A stretch of 64,000 nucleotides of DNA, from positions 6,302,001 through 6,366,000 of the forward strand of contig NZ_CP092417.1 of NCBI RefSeq assembly GCF_023716865.1, in the 5' to 3' direction. Below the pieces are notes generated by a model. That model was not told where the DNA came from and made no database searches. It worked only from the letters and a program-made list of their open reading frames with translations. Source of the stretch: Endozoicomonas sp. SCSIO W0465. GTDB lineage: Bacteria > Pseudomonadota > Gammaproteobacteria > Pseudomonadales > Endozoicomonadaceae. Below, one piece after another: positions 1-8,009 of this stretch. Within the stretch, counting starts at the first letter, position 1. Every line of letters starts with the position of its first letter. Made by a program: the position numbers and the translations under genes.

Positions 1-342
1 CTTCTTCATAAAGAGCAGTCTGACCTGATGGCCATTATTGAAGTGCGACTGAATCAGGAAGCTCAACAAAAGACAGCAGCCAGCGAACCCGAACCGGTAA
101 CAGAACCTGAAAAAACCGAAGACCAACCGGACCTGCTTTACACCGATGGTGAAGTCACCGAAGAGATCCTGACCGACGATATCCACAGCATGGAACATTG
201 GCTCGGCAAAGGTGCGCTGGACGGCTACCGCTTTGACCACAACGGCAACGAATACCGTATCGAACTGATTATCCGCCGCGCCGAAATAATCACCCCCGCA
301 AAACAACGCTCTCTACAACCAGAAGAAAAGGAGATCGCCTGA
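1..342 (+). CDS. Hypothetical protein of integrated element, probably 5'-partial
   Basis: The frame is open from the first base of the window. An ATG at 28 exists, but no strong ribosome-binding site precedes it, so the true start probably lies outside. The visible part is acidic, rich in Glu, Pro and Thr near the start, then has a compact stretch containing GYRFDHNGNEYRIELIIRR. I recognise no domain. The stop codon shares one base with the ATG of the ssb gene, so the two genes are translationally coupled in the same operon, which suggests a role in DNA replication or recombination of the element. That role is inference from context only. Confidence 0.55.
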   Translation, partial: LLHKEQSDLMAIIEVRLNQEAQQKTAASEPEPVTEPEKTEDQPDLLYTDGEVTEEILTDDIHSMEHWLGKGALDGYRFDHNGNEYRIELIIRRAEIITPAKQRSLQPEEKEIA

Positions 343-833
343 TGGCCGCATCCATGAACCGTGTCACCCTGATTGGCAGACTGGGCAAAGACCCGGACTG
401 CAAAGCTACCGCCAATGGCAATGCCGTTACTATTCTCTCCATCGCCACCGAAGAGAGCTGGAATAAAGATGGCCAGAAGCAGACCCGAACCGAATGGCAT
501 CGGGTGGTTCTCTACGGCAAGCCTGCGGAACTGGCGGCTCAGTACCTGGGTAAAGGCCACCGAGTCCTGATCGAAGGCCAACTGCAGACCCGTAAATGGC
601 AAGACCAGAATGGTCAGGATCGCTACCAGACTGAAGTCGTGTACAGCGGGTACAACGGCAAGCTGCTGTTTCTGGAAAAGAACCCCAATGCCCAGCAGGC
701 TCAGCCTCAGAACTATCAGTCACAACCAGGCACACATCAAAACCAGTACGCCACTGCCCGGGAGGGTGGTCATGCCCAACAGCCTGTGCATGCACAGCAG
801 TATGAATCCTACGACGACTCCATCCCATTTTAA
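342..833 (+). CDS. ssb: Single-stranded DNA-binding protein
   Basis: This 163-residue protein has the SSB layout. An N-terminal OB fold (about residues 5-108) begins MNRVTLIGRLGKDPD and contains the conserved TEWHRVVLYGK and GQLQTRKWQDQ segments. A Gln/His-rich disordered linker follows, then an acidic tip ending DDSIPF, which matches the DDDIPF tail through which SSB recruits repair and replication partners. An AGGAG ribosome-binding site lies 9 bases before the ATG. It protects single-stranded DNA in the cytoplasm. Its place in an operon that ends in an integrase suggests this is the element's own copy, not the housekeeping ssb. Confidence 0.95.
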   Translation: MAASMNRVTLIGRLGKDPDCKATANGNAVTILSIATEESWNKDGQKQTRTEWHRVVLYGKPAELAAQYLGKGHRVLIEGQLQTRKWQDQNGQDRYQTEVVYSGYNGKLLFLEKNPNAQQAQPQNYQSQPGTHQNQYATAREGGHAQQPVHAQQYESYDDSIPF

Positions 834-893
834 AGGGCTCTCTTTTTCAATAGCAGTTCCCCAAAGCACCTGTGGAAAAACTGAACAGTAAAG

Positions 894-902
894 TTATCCA
901 CA
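894..902 (+). promoter_or_regulatory. DnaA-box-like site upstream of the Rha-like gene
   Basis: TTATCCACA matches the DnaA-box consensus exactly and sits in the 90-base gap between ssb and the next gene. A second exact copy occurs inside the next gene at 1293-1301. Two 9-mers in 400 bases could be chance, and no AT-rich unwinding region or iteron array is visible, so a replication origin is not claimed. Confidence 0.3.
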
Positions 903-923
903 CCACAAAAAGGAAAGTTGACC

Positions 924-2117
924 ATGGACGCTAAAATGCTGACCGCTTCCGAGCACACCCACAGCCCTATGCTGCCCGGTACCGAACTGAAAATGTCTCA
1001 TATTGAGATCGCCAATGTGGCTGGCAAGCGGTCGGACAACGTGAAACGTACCATCGAAAGACTGGCAAAAGAGGGTGCAATTGCCTCTCCTCACATTGAG
1101 GAGAGGCCTAAACAGGGGGTTTCAGGGCAGTTTGTGGAACATCTGTTACTGGATCGACTCGACAGCATCACCGCCATGGCATCCATCGATGGAAACTATT
1201 GCGCCGACCTGGTATTGCGTTGGGACAATCTGGAATCGGGCAAGGCGAGTCCCAGAGTTCACTTGAAAGCAGTGCAAACCGAAGAGCCGGAGTTATCCAC
1301 ACCCCAGGCCATGCTTGAAAAGAACATGGCCACTTCTCTGAGGGCCATGGCATTTGTCGAGGCACTGGGTTTTTCCGGAAACCAGAAACTGCTCTCTGCA
1401 GACCGATTACTGAAAAGCCAGATCGGTTTCTCACCTCTGGAAGCCATGGGCCAGAAGCAACTGGTGGCACCGGTTCAGGCCATGACGTTTACGCCCACCC
1501 AGCTTGGCCAGATGATGACACCGCCTCAAGATCCTCGGCAGGTGAACAAGTTACTGGAAGCGGCCGGATACCAGATCAAAGTTGACAACCTGTGGGTACC
1601 CACCGATCAGGGCCAGCCTCTGTGCGAAATTCTTGATACAGGGAAAGCCCATAACAGCGGTTCGCCGGTTAAACAGGTGAAGTGGTATCAGGCTGTACTG
1701 GAACGTTTGCAACCGACTCTTCCCGAGGAATCCAAAACTGAATCGATCGATCATGATGCCCGCTATTCTGATTCTGAGCCGGAAATAGTTGGCTCTGAGA
1801 CCGATGAAAACCCCATTCAAAGAAAACAGAAGCGCAAACGCAACCGCTACGAGTTGGACGATTACTTCTCCCTGGTGGAGCTGGGCGAATTTATTGGACG
1901 GAGCCGTCAGCATGTGGTGGAGGTACTGGAAAAACACCGGCTCATCAAATGGACGGGTCAGGGCAAACGAGGCAAGTACCTGCTCACCGATAAAGGCTGG
2001 CAGTACGGTCTGATGTATGACCCGACGGAAACCCTGTTCCATAACCGCAACAGTAAGCGACTGACCACCAGTAATGCCCAGCCGGTATTGGGGTACGACA
2101 TTCTAAAATTCTTTTAA
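924..2117 (+). CDS. Rha-family phage regulatory (antirepressor-like) protein
   Basis: I chose the ATG at 924 because AGGAAA lies 9 bases upstream; a TTG two codons earlier keeps the frame open. The N-terminal part (about residues 18-100) resembles the Rha domain: EIANVAGKRSDNVKRTIERL is a helix-turn-helix-like start seen in phage Rha/antirepressor proteins. The middle (about 120-260) has the phage antirepressor-type segment with KLLEAAGYQ and VKWYQAVLERL. A second winged-helix-like segment lies near the C-terminus (about 310-360, SLVELGEFIGRSRQHVVEVL). It probably regulates expression of the integrated element by binding DNA. The family is clear; the exact target is unknown. Confidence 0.7.
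   Translation: MDAKMLTASEHTHSPMLPGTELKMSHIEIANVAGKRSDNVKRTIERLAKEGAIASPHIEERPKQGVSGQFVEHLLLDRLDSITAMASIDGNYCADLVLRWDNLESGKASPRVHLKAVQTEEPELSTPQAMLEKNMATSLRAMAFVEALGFSGNQKLLSADRLLKSQIGFSPLEAMGQKQLVAPVQAMTFTPTQLGQMMTPPQDPRQVNKLLEAAGYQIKVDNLWVPTDQGQPLCEILDTGKAHNSGSPVKQVKWYQAVLERLQPTLPEESKTESIDHDARYSDSEPEIVGSETDENPIQRKQKRKRNRYELDDYFSLVELGEFIGRSRQHVVEVLEKHRLIKWTGQGKRGKYLLTDKGWQYGLMYDPTETLFHNRNSKRLTTSNAQPVLGYDILKFF
1293..1301 (+). promoter_or_regulatory. DnaA-box-like 9-mer inside the Rha-like gene
   Basis: This is a second exact TTATCCACA, 399 bases from the first and in the same orientation. It lies within coding sequence, where it encodes Leu-Ser-Thr in the protein, so it may be coincidental. 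Confidence 0.2.
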
Positions 2118-2129
2118 CGGGCATGCGAC

Positions 2130-2336
2130 ATGGATGCGCTGATTTCCCAGCCTGACCTGATGGCGTGGTCAGGCATTAAACAAAAAGCGGCGCTGGTCAA
2201 ATGGATGGTGCAAAACCGGATACCGTTTTATTACGGACGTAATGGCGAAGTAGTCACCACCTACGCCGCCATTAACCAGCCATTGATCGGCACCGACATT
2301 CAACAACCCAAAAAACAACCACTCAAATTCCTGTAG
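2130..2336 (+). CDS. Small DUF4224-like protein next to integrase
   Basis: This 68-residue protein has the pattern of the short DUF4224-type proteins that commonly precede phage and island integrases: an N-terminal LMAWSGIKQKAALVKWM helix pair followed by IPFYYGRNGEVVTTYAAIN. Such proteins resemble excisionase-like DNA-binding modules, and a directionality role is plausible but unproven. It starts 12 bases after the Rha-like gene and ends 11 bases before the integrase, so the three form one transcription unit. The ribosome-binding site is weak. Confidence 0.7.
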   Translation: MDALISQPDLMAWSGIKQKAALVKWMVQNRIPFYYGRNGEVVTTYAAINQPLIGTDIQQPKKQPLKFL

Positions 2337-2347
2337 GAGCTGTATTG

Positions 2348-3400
2348 ATGGGAAGACCACGTAATAAAGAGAATGCCCAGTTGCCGGAAGGCGTCTATCG
2401 CAACAAAGGGCGTTTCATCTATAAGCCGTATCATGGACGGGTCGGCAAAAAGAATGTATTCGGTGCCGAGATTGTACTGGGACCGGAAACCATGGCCATG
2501 TCCAAACTCTACATGGCCATTGAAAACCTGGAGAAAAGCTCCGACCAGACATTGGGCTGGCTGCTGGATGAATACCTGGAATCCCGAAAATTTAAAAACC
2601 AGAGCAAGGACTGGCAGTACAACAAAAGGCTGTATACACCAAAGGTGAAAAGTTTTCCCGTAGAGGGTTACGGCACTTTTGGCAAGGTGCCGCTGGCGCT
2701 GATCACCCCGCCATCGTTGAACCGGTTCTATGAAAAATATTCCGACAAACTGGGCGCAGTCGCCATTGCCCGCAAACTGATCTCCAGTGCCTGGAGCTGG
2801 GGCAGAAGCCACTTGGAAGGCGTTCCGCCTAACCCTTCACTGGAGTGCGAAGCGTTGCCAAGACCGAATCGGCAGGATGTCTATGTCAGCGATGAGGACT
2901 ACGCCTGCGTTTACTATCTGGCCAACCCGTTCTGGAAAGCGATGATGGAGTTTGCCTACATCTGTCGTGCACGACGTTCCGAACTGATCAATATGAAACG
3001 GGATCAGCTGTTAGAAAAAGGCATACAGCTGAAACGAGGCAAAGGATCACTGGATGAAATTACCCTCTGGACACCAAGGCTGAAAAAAGCACTGCAGCTG
3101 CTGGAGGATTACAACAACGGGGAAAAGTTTGAATACGTGTTCGGTGCGCCCAATGTGATCGCAAAAAAAGGCATCCAGATGTCACCGGGACAGAAGATGC
3201 ACAAAAACACGCTGGACAGCCAGTGGCAGAAATTGATCAACCGGGCGGTAGATGAAGGACTGATTGCCGAGAAGTGGCACTTTCATGATCTGAAAGCCAA
3301 AGGCGTGTCTGACCACGAAGGACTGGTCTCCGGCCACAAAACACTGGAAGCGAAGAAAATCTATATCCGGAAAACCCAGGAAGTACAGGGCACGAGATAA
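2348..3400 (+). CDS. Tyrosine-recombinase integrase
   Basis: The protein is about 350 residues, a normal length for phage-type tyrosine recombinases. An AGGAG lies at 2334-2338; two adjacent ATGs (2345 and 2348) are possible starts. The catalytic half shows the box-I arginine in CRARRSELINM, the HDLKAKG motif (Lys in place of the commoner Arg), a GHKT motif and the nucleophile tyrosine in KKIYIRK near the C-terminus. It should integrate and excise the element by strand exchange at an attachment site. The gene ends 87 bases before a tRNA-Leu gene whose 3' end faces it, the usual arrangement for an island integrated in the 3' end of a tRNA. The outer att copy must lie left of this window. Confidence 0.93.
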   Translation: MGRPRNKENAQLPEGVYRNKGRFIYKPYHGRVGKKNVFGAEIVLGPETMAMSKLYMAIENLEKSSDQTLGWLLDEYLESRKFKNQSKDWQYNKRLYTPKVKSFPVEGYGTFGKVPLALITPPSLNRFYEKYSDKLGAVAIARKLISSAWSWGRSHLEGVPPNPSLECEALPRPNRQDVYVSDEDYACVYYLANPFWKAMMEFAYICRARRSELINMKRDQLLEKGIQLKRGKGSLDEITLWTPRLKKALQLLEDYNNGEKFEYVFGAPNVIAKKGIQMSPGQKMHKNTLDSQWQKLINRAVDEGLIAEKWHFHDLKAKGVSDHEGLVSGHKTLEAKKIYIRKTQEVQGTR

Positions 3401-3430
3401 TAAGGATGAAGATAAATGAGAAAAGACATC

Positions 3431-3456
3431 ACCGGGCGAAAGTCCGGTTTTTTTTT
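3431..3456 (+). terminator. Rho-independent terminator of the integrase operon
   Basis: ACCGG pairs with CCGGT around a short loop and is followed at once by a run of T residues. It lies 31 bases after the integrase stop codon and ends the element's operon before the oppositely oriented tRNA genes. Confidence 0.8.
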
Positions 3457-3487
3457 ACCGTGAATTACACGACACATCTTTGAGAAT

Positions 3488-3574
3488 TGGTGCCCAGGAG
3501 AAGACTCGAACTTCCACAACCATACAGTTACTAGCACCTGAAGCTAGCGCGTCTACCAATTCCGCCACCTGGGC
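3488..3574 (-). tRNA. leuT: tRNA-Leu(CAG), copy 1
   Basis: The 87-nt minus-strand gene begins GCCCAGG and ends CCTGGGCACCA with encoded CCA. The anticodon stem CTAGC/GCTAG encloses TTCAGGT, giving anticodon CAG. A long variable arm typical of class II leucine tRNA precedes the T arm (GTTCGAGTC). Its 3' end faces the integrase, so it is the probable attachment site (attR side) of the element on the left. The next copy, 34 bases away, is nearly identical except in the variable arm. Confidence 0.95.
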
Positions 3575-3608
3575 ATACACTTATAACTTACTGATTTTCA
3601 ACGATGAT

Positions 3609-3695
3609 TGGTGCCCAGGAGAAGACTCGAACTTCCACACCCTTTCGGATACTAGCACCTGAAGCTAGCGCGTCTACCAATTCCGCCACCTGGGC
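3609..3695 (-). tRNA. leuT: tRNA-Leu(CAG), copy 2
   Basis: This 87-nt gene has the same acceptor stem, D arm, anticodon arm (CAG) and T arm as the neighbouring copy, with a different variable-arm sequence. It lies upstream of copy 1 on the minus strand, so both are probably made from one precursor. Confidence 0.95.
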
Positions 3696-4282
3696 ATCGT
3701 CAAAATTTTGCTGAACTCTATTGAACTTTCGTTCAAAAAACAAGACTATTTTTTAGCCAGTGGTTTTAGGACTCTTTTTAGGAAACGACAATTGCCATCT
3801 ACTTTCAAAAATCTTTAACCATTTGTTTTGCAAGGACAAAAGTCCGGAAACAAAACGACGAACCGTTAAACACACACCAGCACCTGAAGCTAGCGCGTCT
3901 ACCAATTCCGCCACCTGGGCATCGTCATCGCCGTCCAACAACTCAGCGATGCGGCGCATATTAGAGATCACTGGGTGGACTGTCAACCACTTAAAATAAG
4001 ATTAATAGAAGATGACTCATGGCGGATTTCGGGGTACTGATATTGATGTGGTTTTGCCAACTTAAAAGCATACTCTATAGAGAGTAAAAGAAAACACTTT
4101 CCCATAGAGCAACTTGAAAAAGCTGACAATGGAAAAATGCTTTCTGGAGTATTGTGCAATGCAAACAGTATTCATGAAAATGGTAAAACCTGCATCAGGC
4201 TAACCATTTTATGACCACCGGTTGTGGCCACCTGCAAAACGTCATTAAGTCCATCGATTGCAACTGGCCAGATAGATATCTA
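3696..4282. other. Intergenic region with a tRNA-Leu fragment, no gene seen
   Basis: This stretch lies between the tRNA pair and the HU gene. Its only recognisable content is the tRNA-Leu 5' fragment at 3879-3927. Open frames across it on both strands are short and run through the tRNA fragment, so I do not treat them as genes. A 14-bp palindrome (GATAGATATCTATC) sits at the HU stop codon. Confidence 0.5.
3879..3927 (-). pseudogene. tRNA-Leu 5'-half fragment
   Basis: Forty-nine bases are identical to the 5' half of tRNA-Leu copy 2, from the base upstream of the gene through the D arm and the anticodon loop (CAG). After the anticodon stem the sequence diverges completely, and no T arm or matching acceptor 3' strand follows. 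It is a truncated tRNA copy, likely left by an unequal recombination or an older integration/excision event at this tRNA cluster. Confidence 0.8.
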
Positions 4283-4555
4283 TCAGTTTACAGCTTCTTT
4301 CAGGGCTTTACCTGGCTTGAAAGCAACGGTCTTACTTGCCTTAATCTGGATGGTTTCGCCGGTTTGAGGATTTTTCCCGGTACGGGCTGAACGGCTGCGC
4401 TGTTCGAAGGTACCAAAGCCAACCAGGCTTACCGAGTCCGCCGATTTCATGGCACTGGTGATGGCTTCAAGAATGGCATTAAGGGCCAGGGATGCCTTGT
4501 CCTTGCTGATATCAGCTTCGTCAGCGATTACATTGACCAGATCGGGTTTACGCAT
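4283..4555 (-). CDS. hup: DNA-binding protein HU
   Basis: This is a 90-residue HU/IHF-family protein. It starts MRKPDLVNVIADEADISKDKA (helical dimer part) and has the GFGTFEQRSRSARTGKNPQTG beta-arm segment with the conserved RxxRxGxNPxTG motif that inserts into the DNA minor groove, then VAFKPGKALKEAVN. It compacts and bends DNA as a dimer in the nucleoid. In Pseudomonas an HU gene also sits close to the rubredoxin and ubiC-ubiA-phoBR genes, so this is a conserved neighbourhood. Confidence 0.95.
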   Translation of the reverse strand: MRKPDLVNVIADEADISKDKASLALNAILEAITSAMKSADSVSLVGFGTFEQRSRSARTGKNPQTGETIQIKASKTVAFKPGKALKEAVN

Positions 4556-4756
4556 AGAGAAAACACTCCGTTTTGTTGTTCTTGTTTCTTCCCTTGAATC
4601 AAGGGTTCTCGCTTCCTGAGCAAGGACATCACGAACTCTTGACTACAGGCTTACCACTCACAGACAAAAACAGACTAAAGCACCACTGCCTTCAGGGCAA
4701 TAGTCTGGCCCAACTGTTTGCGGGATTTTTGTCAGAAATTCATGTTTTTCTATAAA

Positions 4757-4924
4757 TTAACTGACTTCCATCATCTCAAAGTCAGCTTTGCCTGCGCCAC
4801 AATCCGGGCAGAGCCAATCATCAGGGACATCATCCCAGGCTGTTCCGGCAGGTATGCCATCTTCAGGCCACCCTGCAGACTCATCATAAACAAAACCACA
4901 AATCATACACTGCCACTTTTTCAT
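4757..4924 (-). CDS. rubA: Rubredoxin
   Basis: This 55-residue protein starts MKKWQCMICGFVYDE. The four iron ligands form the two knuckles CMIC (residues 6-9) and CPDC (39-42). The family signature GxxxGTxWDDxPDDWxCPxCG is present. It carries one Fe(SCys)4 centre and passes single electrons, in pseudomonads to alkane hydroxylase or related enzymes via rubredoxin reductase. No reductase gene is adjacent here. The gene is under 60 codons and easily overlooked. It is read away from chorismate lyase, as in the Pseudomonas arrangement. Confidence 0.93.
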   Translation of the reverse strand: MKKWQCMICGFVYDESAGWPEDGIPAGTAWDDVPDDWLCPDCGAGKADFEMMEVS

Positions 4925-5297
4925 AACTCTCTCCGGCTCACACCGATGAAAACTGTTTATTTCTGGTATGTCTCGTGCTCAAAAAAATATCTCAAGAACT
5001 CAGCAGGTAAATATATCAACCAGGATTGACATTAAACATTGCCAGCATAAGAAACATTTACCACTTTTGAAAGACACATCAAGACGTCGTGTGGTTCCAT
5101 AAAGATAGAGATAAAGATGATAATGCTTCAGAGGGTACAACGCTGAATGATGGTGATATCCTCTCCATGAACTGGTATGTAGAGGGTTTTGAAGGTTTAT
5201 TGCCTGACTGACCCCAACACTGGACTGATAGATCCTGGGCCACTTCCAGTCGTGCTTCCGATTGGTACTATTTGGCTCCAGGCAGGATTTACTGCAG
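4925..5297. other. Intergenic region between rubA and ubiC
   Basis: This divergent intergenic region should hold promoters for rubA (minus) and ubiC (plus), though I cannot place them firmly. On the plus strand, 5071-5211 can be read as 46 codons after a stop with no start codon, ending GFEGLLPD. That may be a decayed gene remnant. Confidence 0.4.
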
Positions 5298-5837
5298 ATG
5301 CCCTTTGCTGATTTTGCTGAACTGAACTGGCAGCCCGCTCAGGATGCCAAAGCGATTCCCAACACACTTCGTGAAATGATACTGGATCACCACTCGCTCA
5401 CCCAACGGCTGAAGCAAATACACAACAATGAATTTTTTGTCCGGGTCATCTCCCATGATTGGCAGGAACCTGAGCCATCAGAGAAAGCCTTTCTAAATTG
5501 TGATGATCAGCATGCCAGCGTAAGAGAAGTTCTGCTATTTGGCTCAGGTCAACCGGTTGTTTTCGCCCGAAGTGTGTTACCTGTGTCAAGTCTGTCTGGT
5601 GAAAACAGAGCACTTTTGGCACTGGAAAACAGGCCTCTGGGTGAATACATTTTCAGTCAGCCCGACCTGCGCCGCGGACCGATTGAAGTCACCGACATGA
5701 AAGCCAGTCAATTTAACGCATACCTTGATTTTGAATTTGCCACAGAAATCGCCTGGGCCAGACGATCCCTGTTTTATTTGAGGGAAAGACCTATCTCTGT
5801 TTGTGAGGTTTTTCTACCTGAACGTGAGCAGCTTTAG
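5298..5837 (+). CDS. ubiC: Chorismate lyase (chorismate--pyruvate lyase)
   Basis: UbiC removes pyruvate from chorismate to give 4-hydroxybenzoate, the first committed step of ubiquinone synthesis in the cytoplasm. The protein (179 residues from the ATG at 5298) aligns along the family: VREVLLFGSGQPVVFARSVLP, then LPVSSLSGE, RPLGEYIF and the C-terminal RRSLFYLRERPISVCEVFLP. The invariant Arg, Leu and Glu of the last segment are present. An upstream TTG at 5262 would add 12 residues, but no ATG lies further up. The gene converges with the DUF3050 gene, overlapping it by 4 bases. UbiA, the next enzyme, is encoded 1.1 kb downstream. Confidence 0.92.
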   Translation: MPFADFAELNWQPAQDAKAIPNTLREMILDHHSLTQRLKQIHNNEFFVRVISHDWQEPEPSEKAFLNCDDQHASVREVLLFGSGQPVVFARSVLPVSSLSGENRALLALENRPLGEYIFSQPDLRRGPIEVTDMKASQFNAYLDFEFATEIAWARRSLFYLRERPISVCEVFLPEREQL

Positions 5838-6646
5838 GCGTTATTCTCATAAATAGTCTCTGCTTCATGAGCAGAACCCTGCTGCTCTTCAGCTGTGACT
5901 TTACCCAATTGTTTCTCGAGGCCATCCCAAAACCTGATTCGTGATGAGATCGCTTCTTTAGCCATAACAACTGCCGATGCCTCTGCCGTTTTGTTCCCAT
6001 TAATGCACTGTTTCAGCAGGCCCTCCGCTGCCGGGCCATGCTCATTCCCATCAAGGTCAATATGTCTGTTCAGGTAGTAGGTCATTGCCGGGACAGACTC
6101 TTGCGGGATGTCCCAATGATTCAACAGGGAAGAAAACATCCCCGGGATGGCATCTTCACGTCCGAAAAGAAAATAACTGGTCACTTCCGTTAACGAACCA
6201 TATTGGGCTACCTTCAGCGTATCCGAAACAAATGCCTGAATGTATTCCGGTACTTCGGCAACAACCAGGGCCTGCTGCCAGGGAACACCGGTTTTAATGC
6301 TATAGATTACCTGCTCGATTTTACTGGTGTCTGCAGATACTTCACGCATGGCAGCAAGATACATTTCCAGATGACTCATGGGTATGCCATTCAGATCCTT
6401 ATCAGTCTCTTCGTAGAGAATGATTTCATTAATGAAGCGGGCAGAGCGAACATCCGGAACAGGCGCCCAGGGTAGCTGCATGGAAGTAAACTCAAGCTGC
6501 AATCTTTTCGCCAGCGACATAAAATCCCATACTGTAAATACATGAGCTTCCATAAAGATCGACAACTTCTCCAGACTATCAATTTTCTGGTAGATGGCGT
6601 GATTGAAAAGTTGTTCTTGAAGAGGGCGTAAGTCTTTTGCAAACAT
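5834..6646 (-). CDS. DUF3050 family protein (haem-oxygenase-like fold)
   Basis: This 270-residue protein matches the DUF3050 family pattern. It opens LRPLQEQLFNHAIYQKI, then FMEAHVFTVWDFMSLAKRLQ, with a later region including HLEMYLAAM and the YYLNRHIDLDGNEHGP segment rich in potential metal ligands (His, Asp, Glu). DUF3050 proteins are predicted relatives of haem-oxygenase-like di-iron enzymes; substrate and reaction are unknown to me. The start is set at the internal ATG at 6646 because GGAG lies 8 bases ahead; the longer frame begins 16 codons earlier without such a site. It is inserted, reversed, between ubiC and ubiA. Confidence 0.75.
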   Translation of the reverse strand: MFAKDLRPLQEQLFNHAIYQKIDSLEKLSIFMEAHVFTVWDFMSLAKRLQLEFTSMQLPWAPVPDVRSARFINEIILYEETDKDLNGIPMSHLEMYLAAMREVSADTSKIEQVIYSIKTGVPWQQALVVAEVPEYIQAFVSDTLKVAQYGSLTEVTSYFLFGREDAIPGMFSSLLNHWDIPQESVPAMTYYLNRHIDLDGNEHGPAAEGLLKQCINGNKTAEASAVVMAKEAISSRIRFWDGLEKQLGKVTAEEQQGSAHEAETIYENNA

Positions 6647-6903
6647 GATAGTCTCCTGCAGTAAGCAATTTGCTCTGGCAGGCCGACAGAACAAGGACTA
6701 TCAGCCATGAACGGAAAATGCCGATCATGCAAACCAGGAAGACAAAACAGAAATCCGGGTGAACGGCATTTTCATGGTACATAGCCATTGGAATCAGGAA
6801 GCCAGGATGCTAATACTCTTTTTTACAAGAAGTTTATCGGCACAAAATTTAACGGCTGGAAGGCCCTGACTATATTTCAAACCACAAAATTCCAAGGGCG
6901 CAG

Positions 6904-7812
6904 ATGAAATTTATACAATCGATAATAACAGGCGCTAATAAATGTAAAGAGCTGCTGGATCAGCATCTGCCACGCTGGATAGACTTTATTCAACTGGCTC
7001 GCCTTGATCGCCCTATTGGCATTTATTTACTGCTATGGCCAACGCTCTGGGCACTCTGGCTTGCAGCCGAGGGTACACCCACTGTTCATAATCTTGTGGT
7101 TTTCATTCTGGGCGCCATTCTGACTCGAAGTGCAGGCTGTGTTATTAATGATTACGCTGACCGACATTTTGATGGTCAGGTAAAACGAACCCACCAGCGC
7201 CCATTGGTGACCAGAAAAATTACCCCAAAAGAAGCCCTGGTATTCGCTGCCTGCCTGTTTTTAGTTGCCTTCCTACTGGTACTGACCACCAATACCCTGA
7301 CCATCTATTTATCCTTTGCCGCCCTGCTACTTGCCTCAGCCTATCCCTTTGCCAAACGACACACTTATCTGCCTCAAGTGGTCCTGGGTGCTGCATTTGG
7401 CTGGTCCATCCCCATGGCATTTGCAGCCGAGATCGGCACGTTGACAACTCAGACATGGCTGTTGTTTACCGCTAATCTGTTATGGACTGTCGCCTACGAT
7501 ACTCAGTATGCCATGGTGGATAGAGACGATGATTTGCAGATCGGCATTAAGTCTACGGCTATTTTATTTGGCGAAATGGACAATCTGCTGATTGGCTGCT
7601 TCCAGACTTTTACCCTGATAGCCCTGCTGATGATCGGGTTACAGCTTCAATTAGCCTGGCCATTCTATTTAAGCCTTGTTGTTGCCGCTGCGGGCTTTAT
7701 CCACCAGCAATGGTTAACCCGCAACCGGGAAAGGGGTCCTTGTTTCAAAGCCTTTCTTGCTAATCACTGGGTTGGTGCTGCCTTGTTTCTCGGTTTCGCC
7801 TGCTCGCTATGA
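6904..7812 (+). CDS. ubiA: 4-hydroxybenzoate octaprenyltransferase
   Basis: This integral membrane prenyltransferase attaches the polyprenyl tail to 4-hydroxybenzoate in ubiquinone synthesis. It is 302 residues, with the RLDRPIGIYLLLWPTLWALW opening of the family. The two Mg-diphosphate-binding aspartate motifs are present: INDYADRHFDGQVKRT near residue 82 and DTQYAMVDRDDDLQIGIKST near 199. About eight or nine hydrophobic segments follow. An in-frame ATG at 6904 follows a GGGCGCAG sequence, a weak ribosome-binding site. It lies upstream of phoBR, as in Pseudomonas. A 13-bp tandem repeat starts at its stop codon. Confidence 0.95.
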   Translation: MKFIQSIITGANKCKELLDQHLPRWIDFIQLARLDRPIGIYLLLWPTLWALWLAAEGTPTVHNLVVFILGAILTRSAGCVINDYADRHFDGQVKRTHQRPLVTRKITPKEALVFAACLFLVAFLLVLTTNTLTIYLSFAALLLASAYPFAKRHTYLPQVVLGAAFGWSIPMAFAAEIGTLTTQTWLLFTANLLWTVAYDTQYAMVDRDDDLQIGIKSTAILFGEMDNLLIGCFQTFTLIALLMIGLQLQLAWPFYLSLVVAAAGFIHQQWLTRNRERGPCFKAFLANHWVGAALFLGFACSL

Positions 7813-7841
7813 CGACTCTCTATGATGACTCTCTATGACGA
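7808..7841. repeat. 13-bp direct repeat at the ubiA stop codon
   Basis: The unit TATGACGACTCTC occurs 2.6 times with one change in the second copy. The first copy contains the ubiA stop codon, so gain or loss of units would not change the protein. Confidence 0.7.
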
Positions 7842-7858
7842 AAGAGTAACAGCCACAG

Positions 7859-7890
7859 GCCAATGCGAGCTATTCCAAATGCATTGGCCA
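7859..7890. terminator. Stem-loop between ubiA and phoB
   Basis: GGCCAATGC pairs perfectly with GCATTGGCC (9 bp) around a 14-base loop. No strong T-run follows, so it may act as a weak terminator or RNA-processing element rather than a classical terminator. Confidence 0.45.
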
Positions 7891-8009
7891 AAGTTTCATC
7901 AAATGTTCCTCAGCGTCATTTTTCTGTAACATTCCCTCGCTGTAATATCTGACATATAGATAAATAGCTATCAAAGCAATCTGCACTCATTCAACCTTGG
8001 GGCATTCTC

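Noticed and set aside
3760..3999. Short open frames on both strands near the tRNA cluster
   Set aside because: They run through a tRNA-Leu fragment and have no supporting signal.
7924..7955. Pho box upstream of phoB
   Set aside because: CTGT-type half sites exist, but spacing (16 and 9) does not fit the 11-bp repeat; noted only in the phoB entry.
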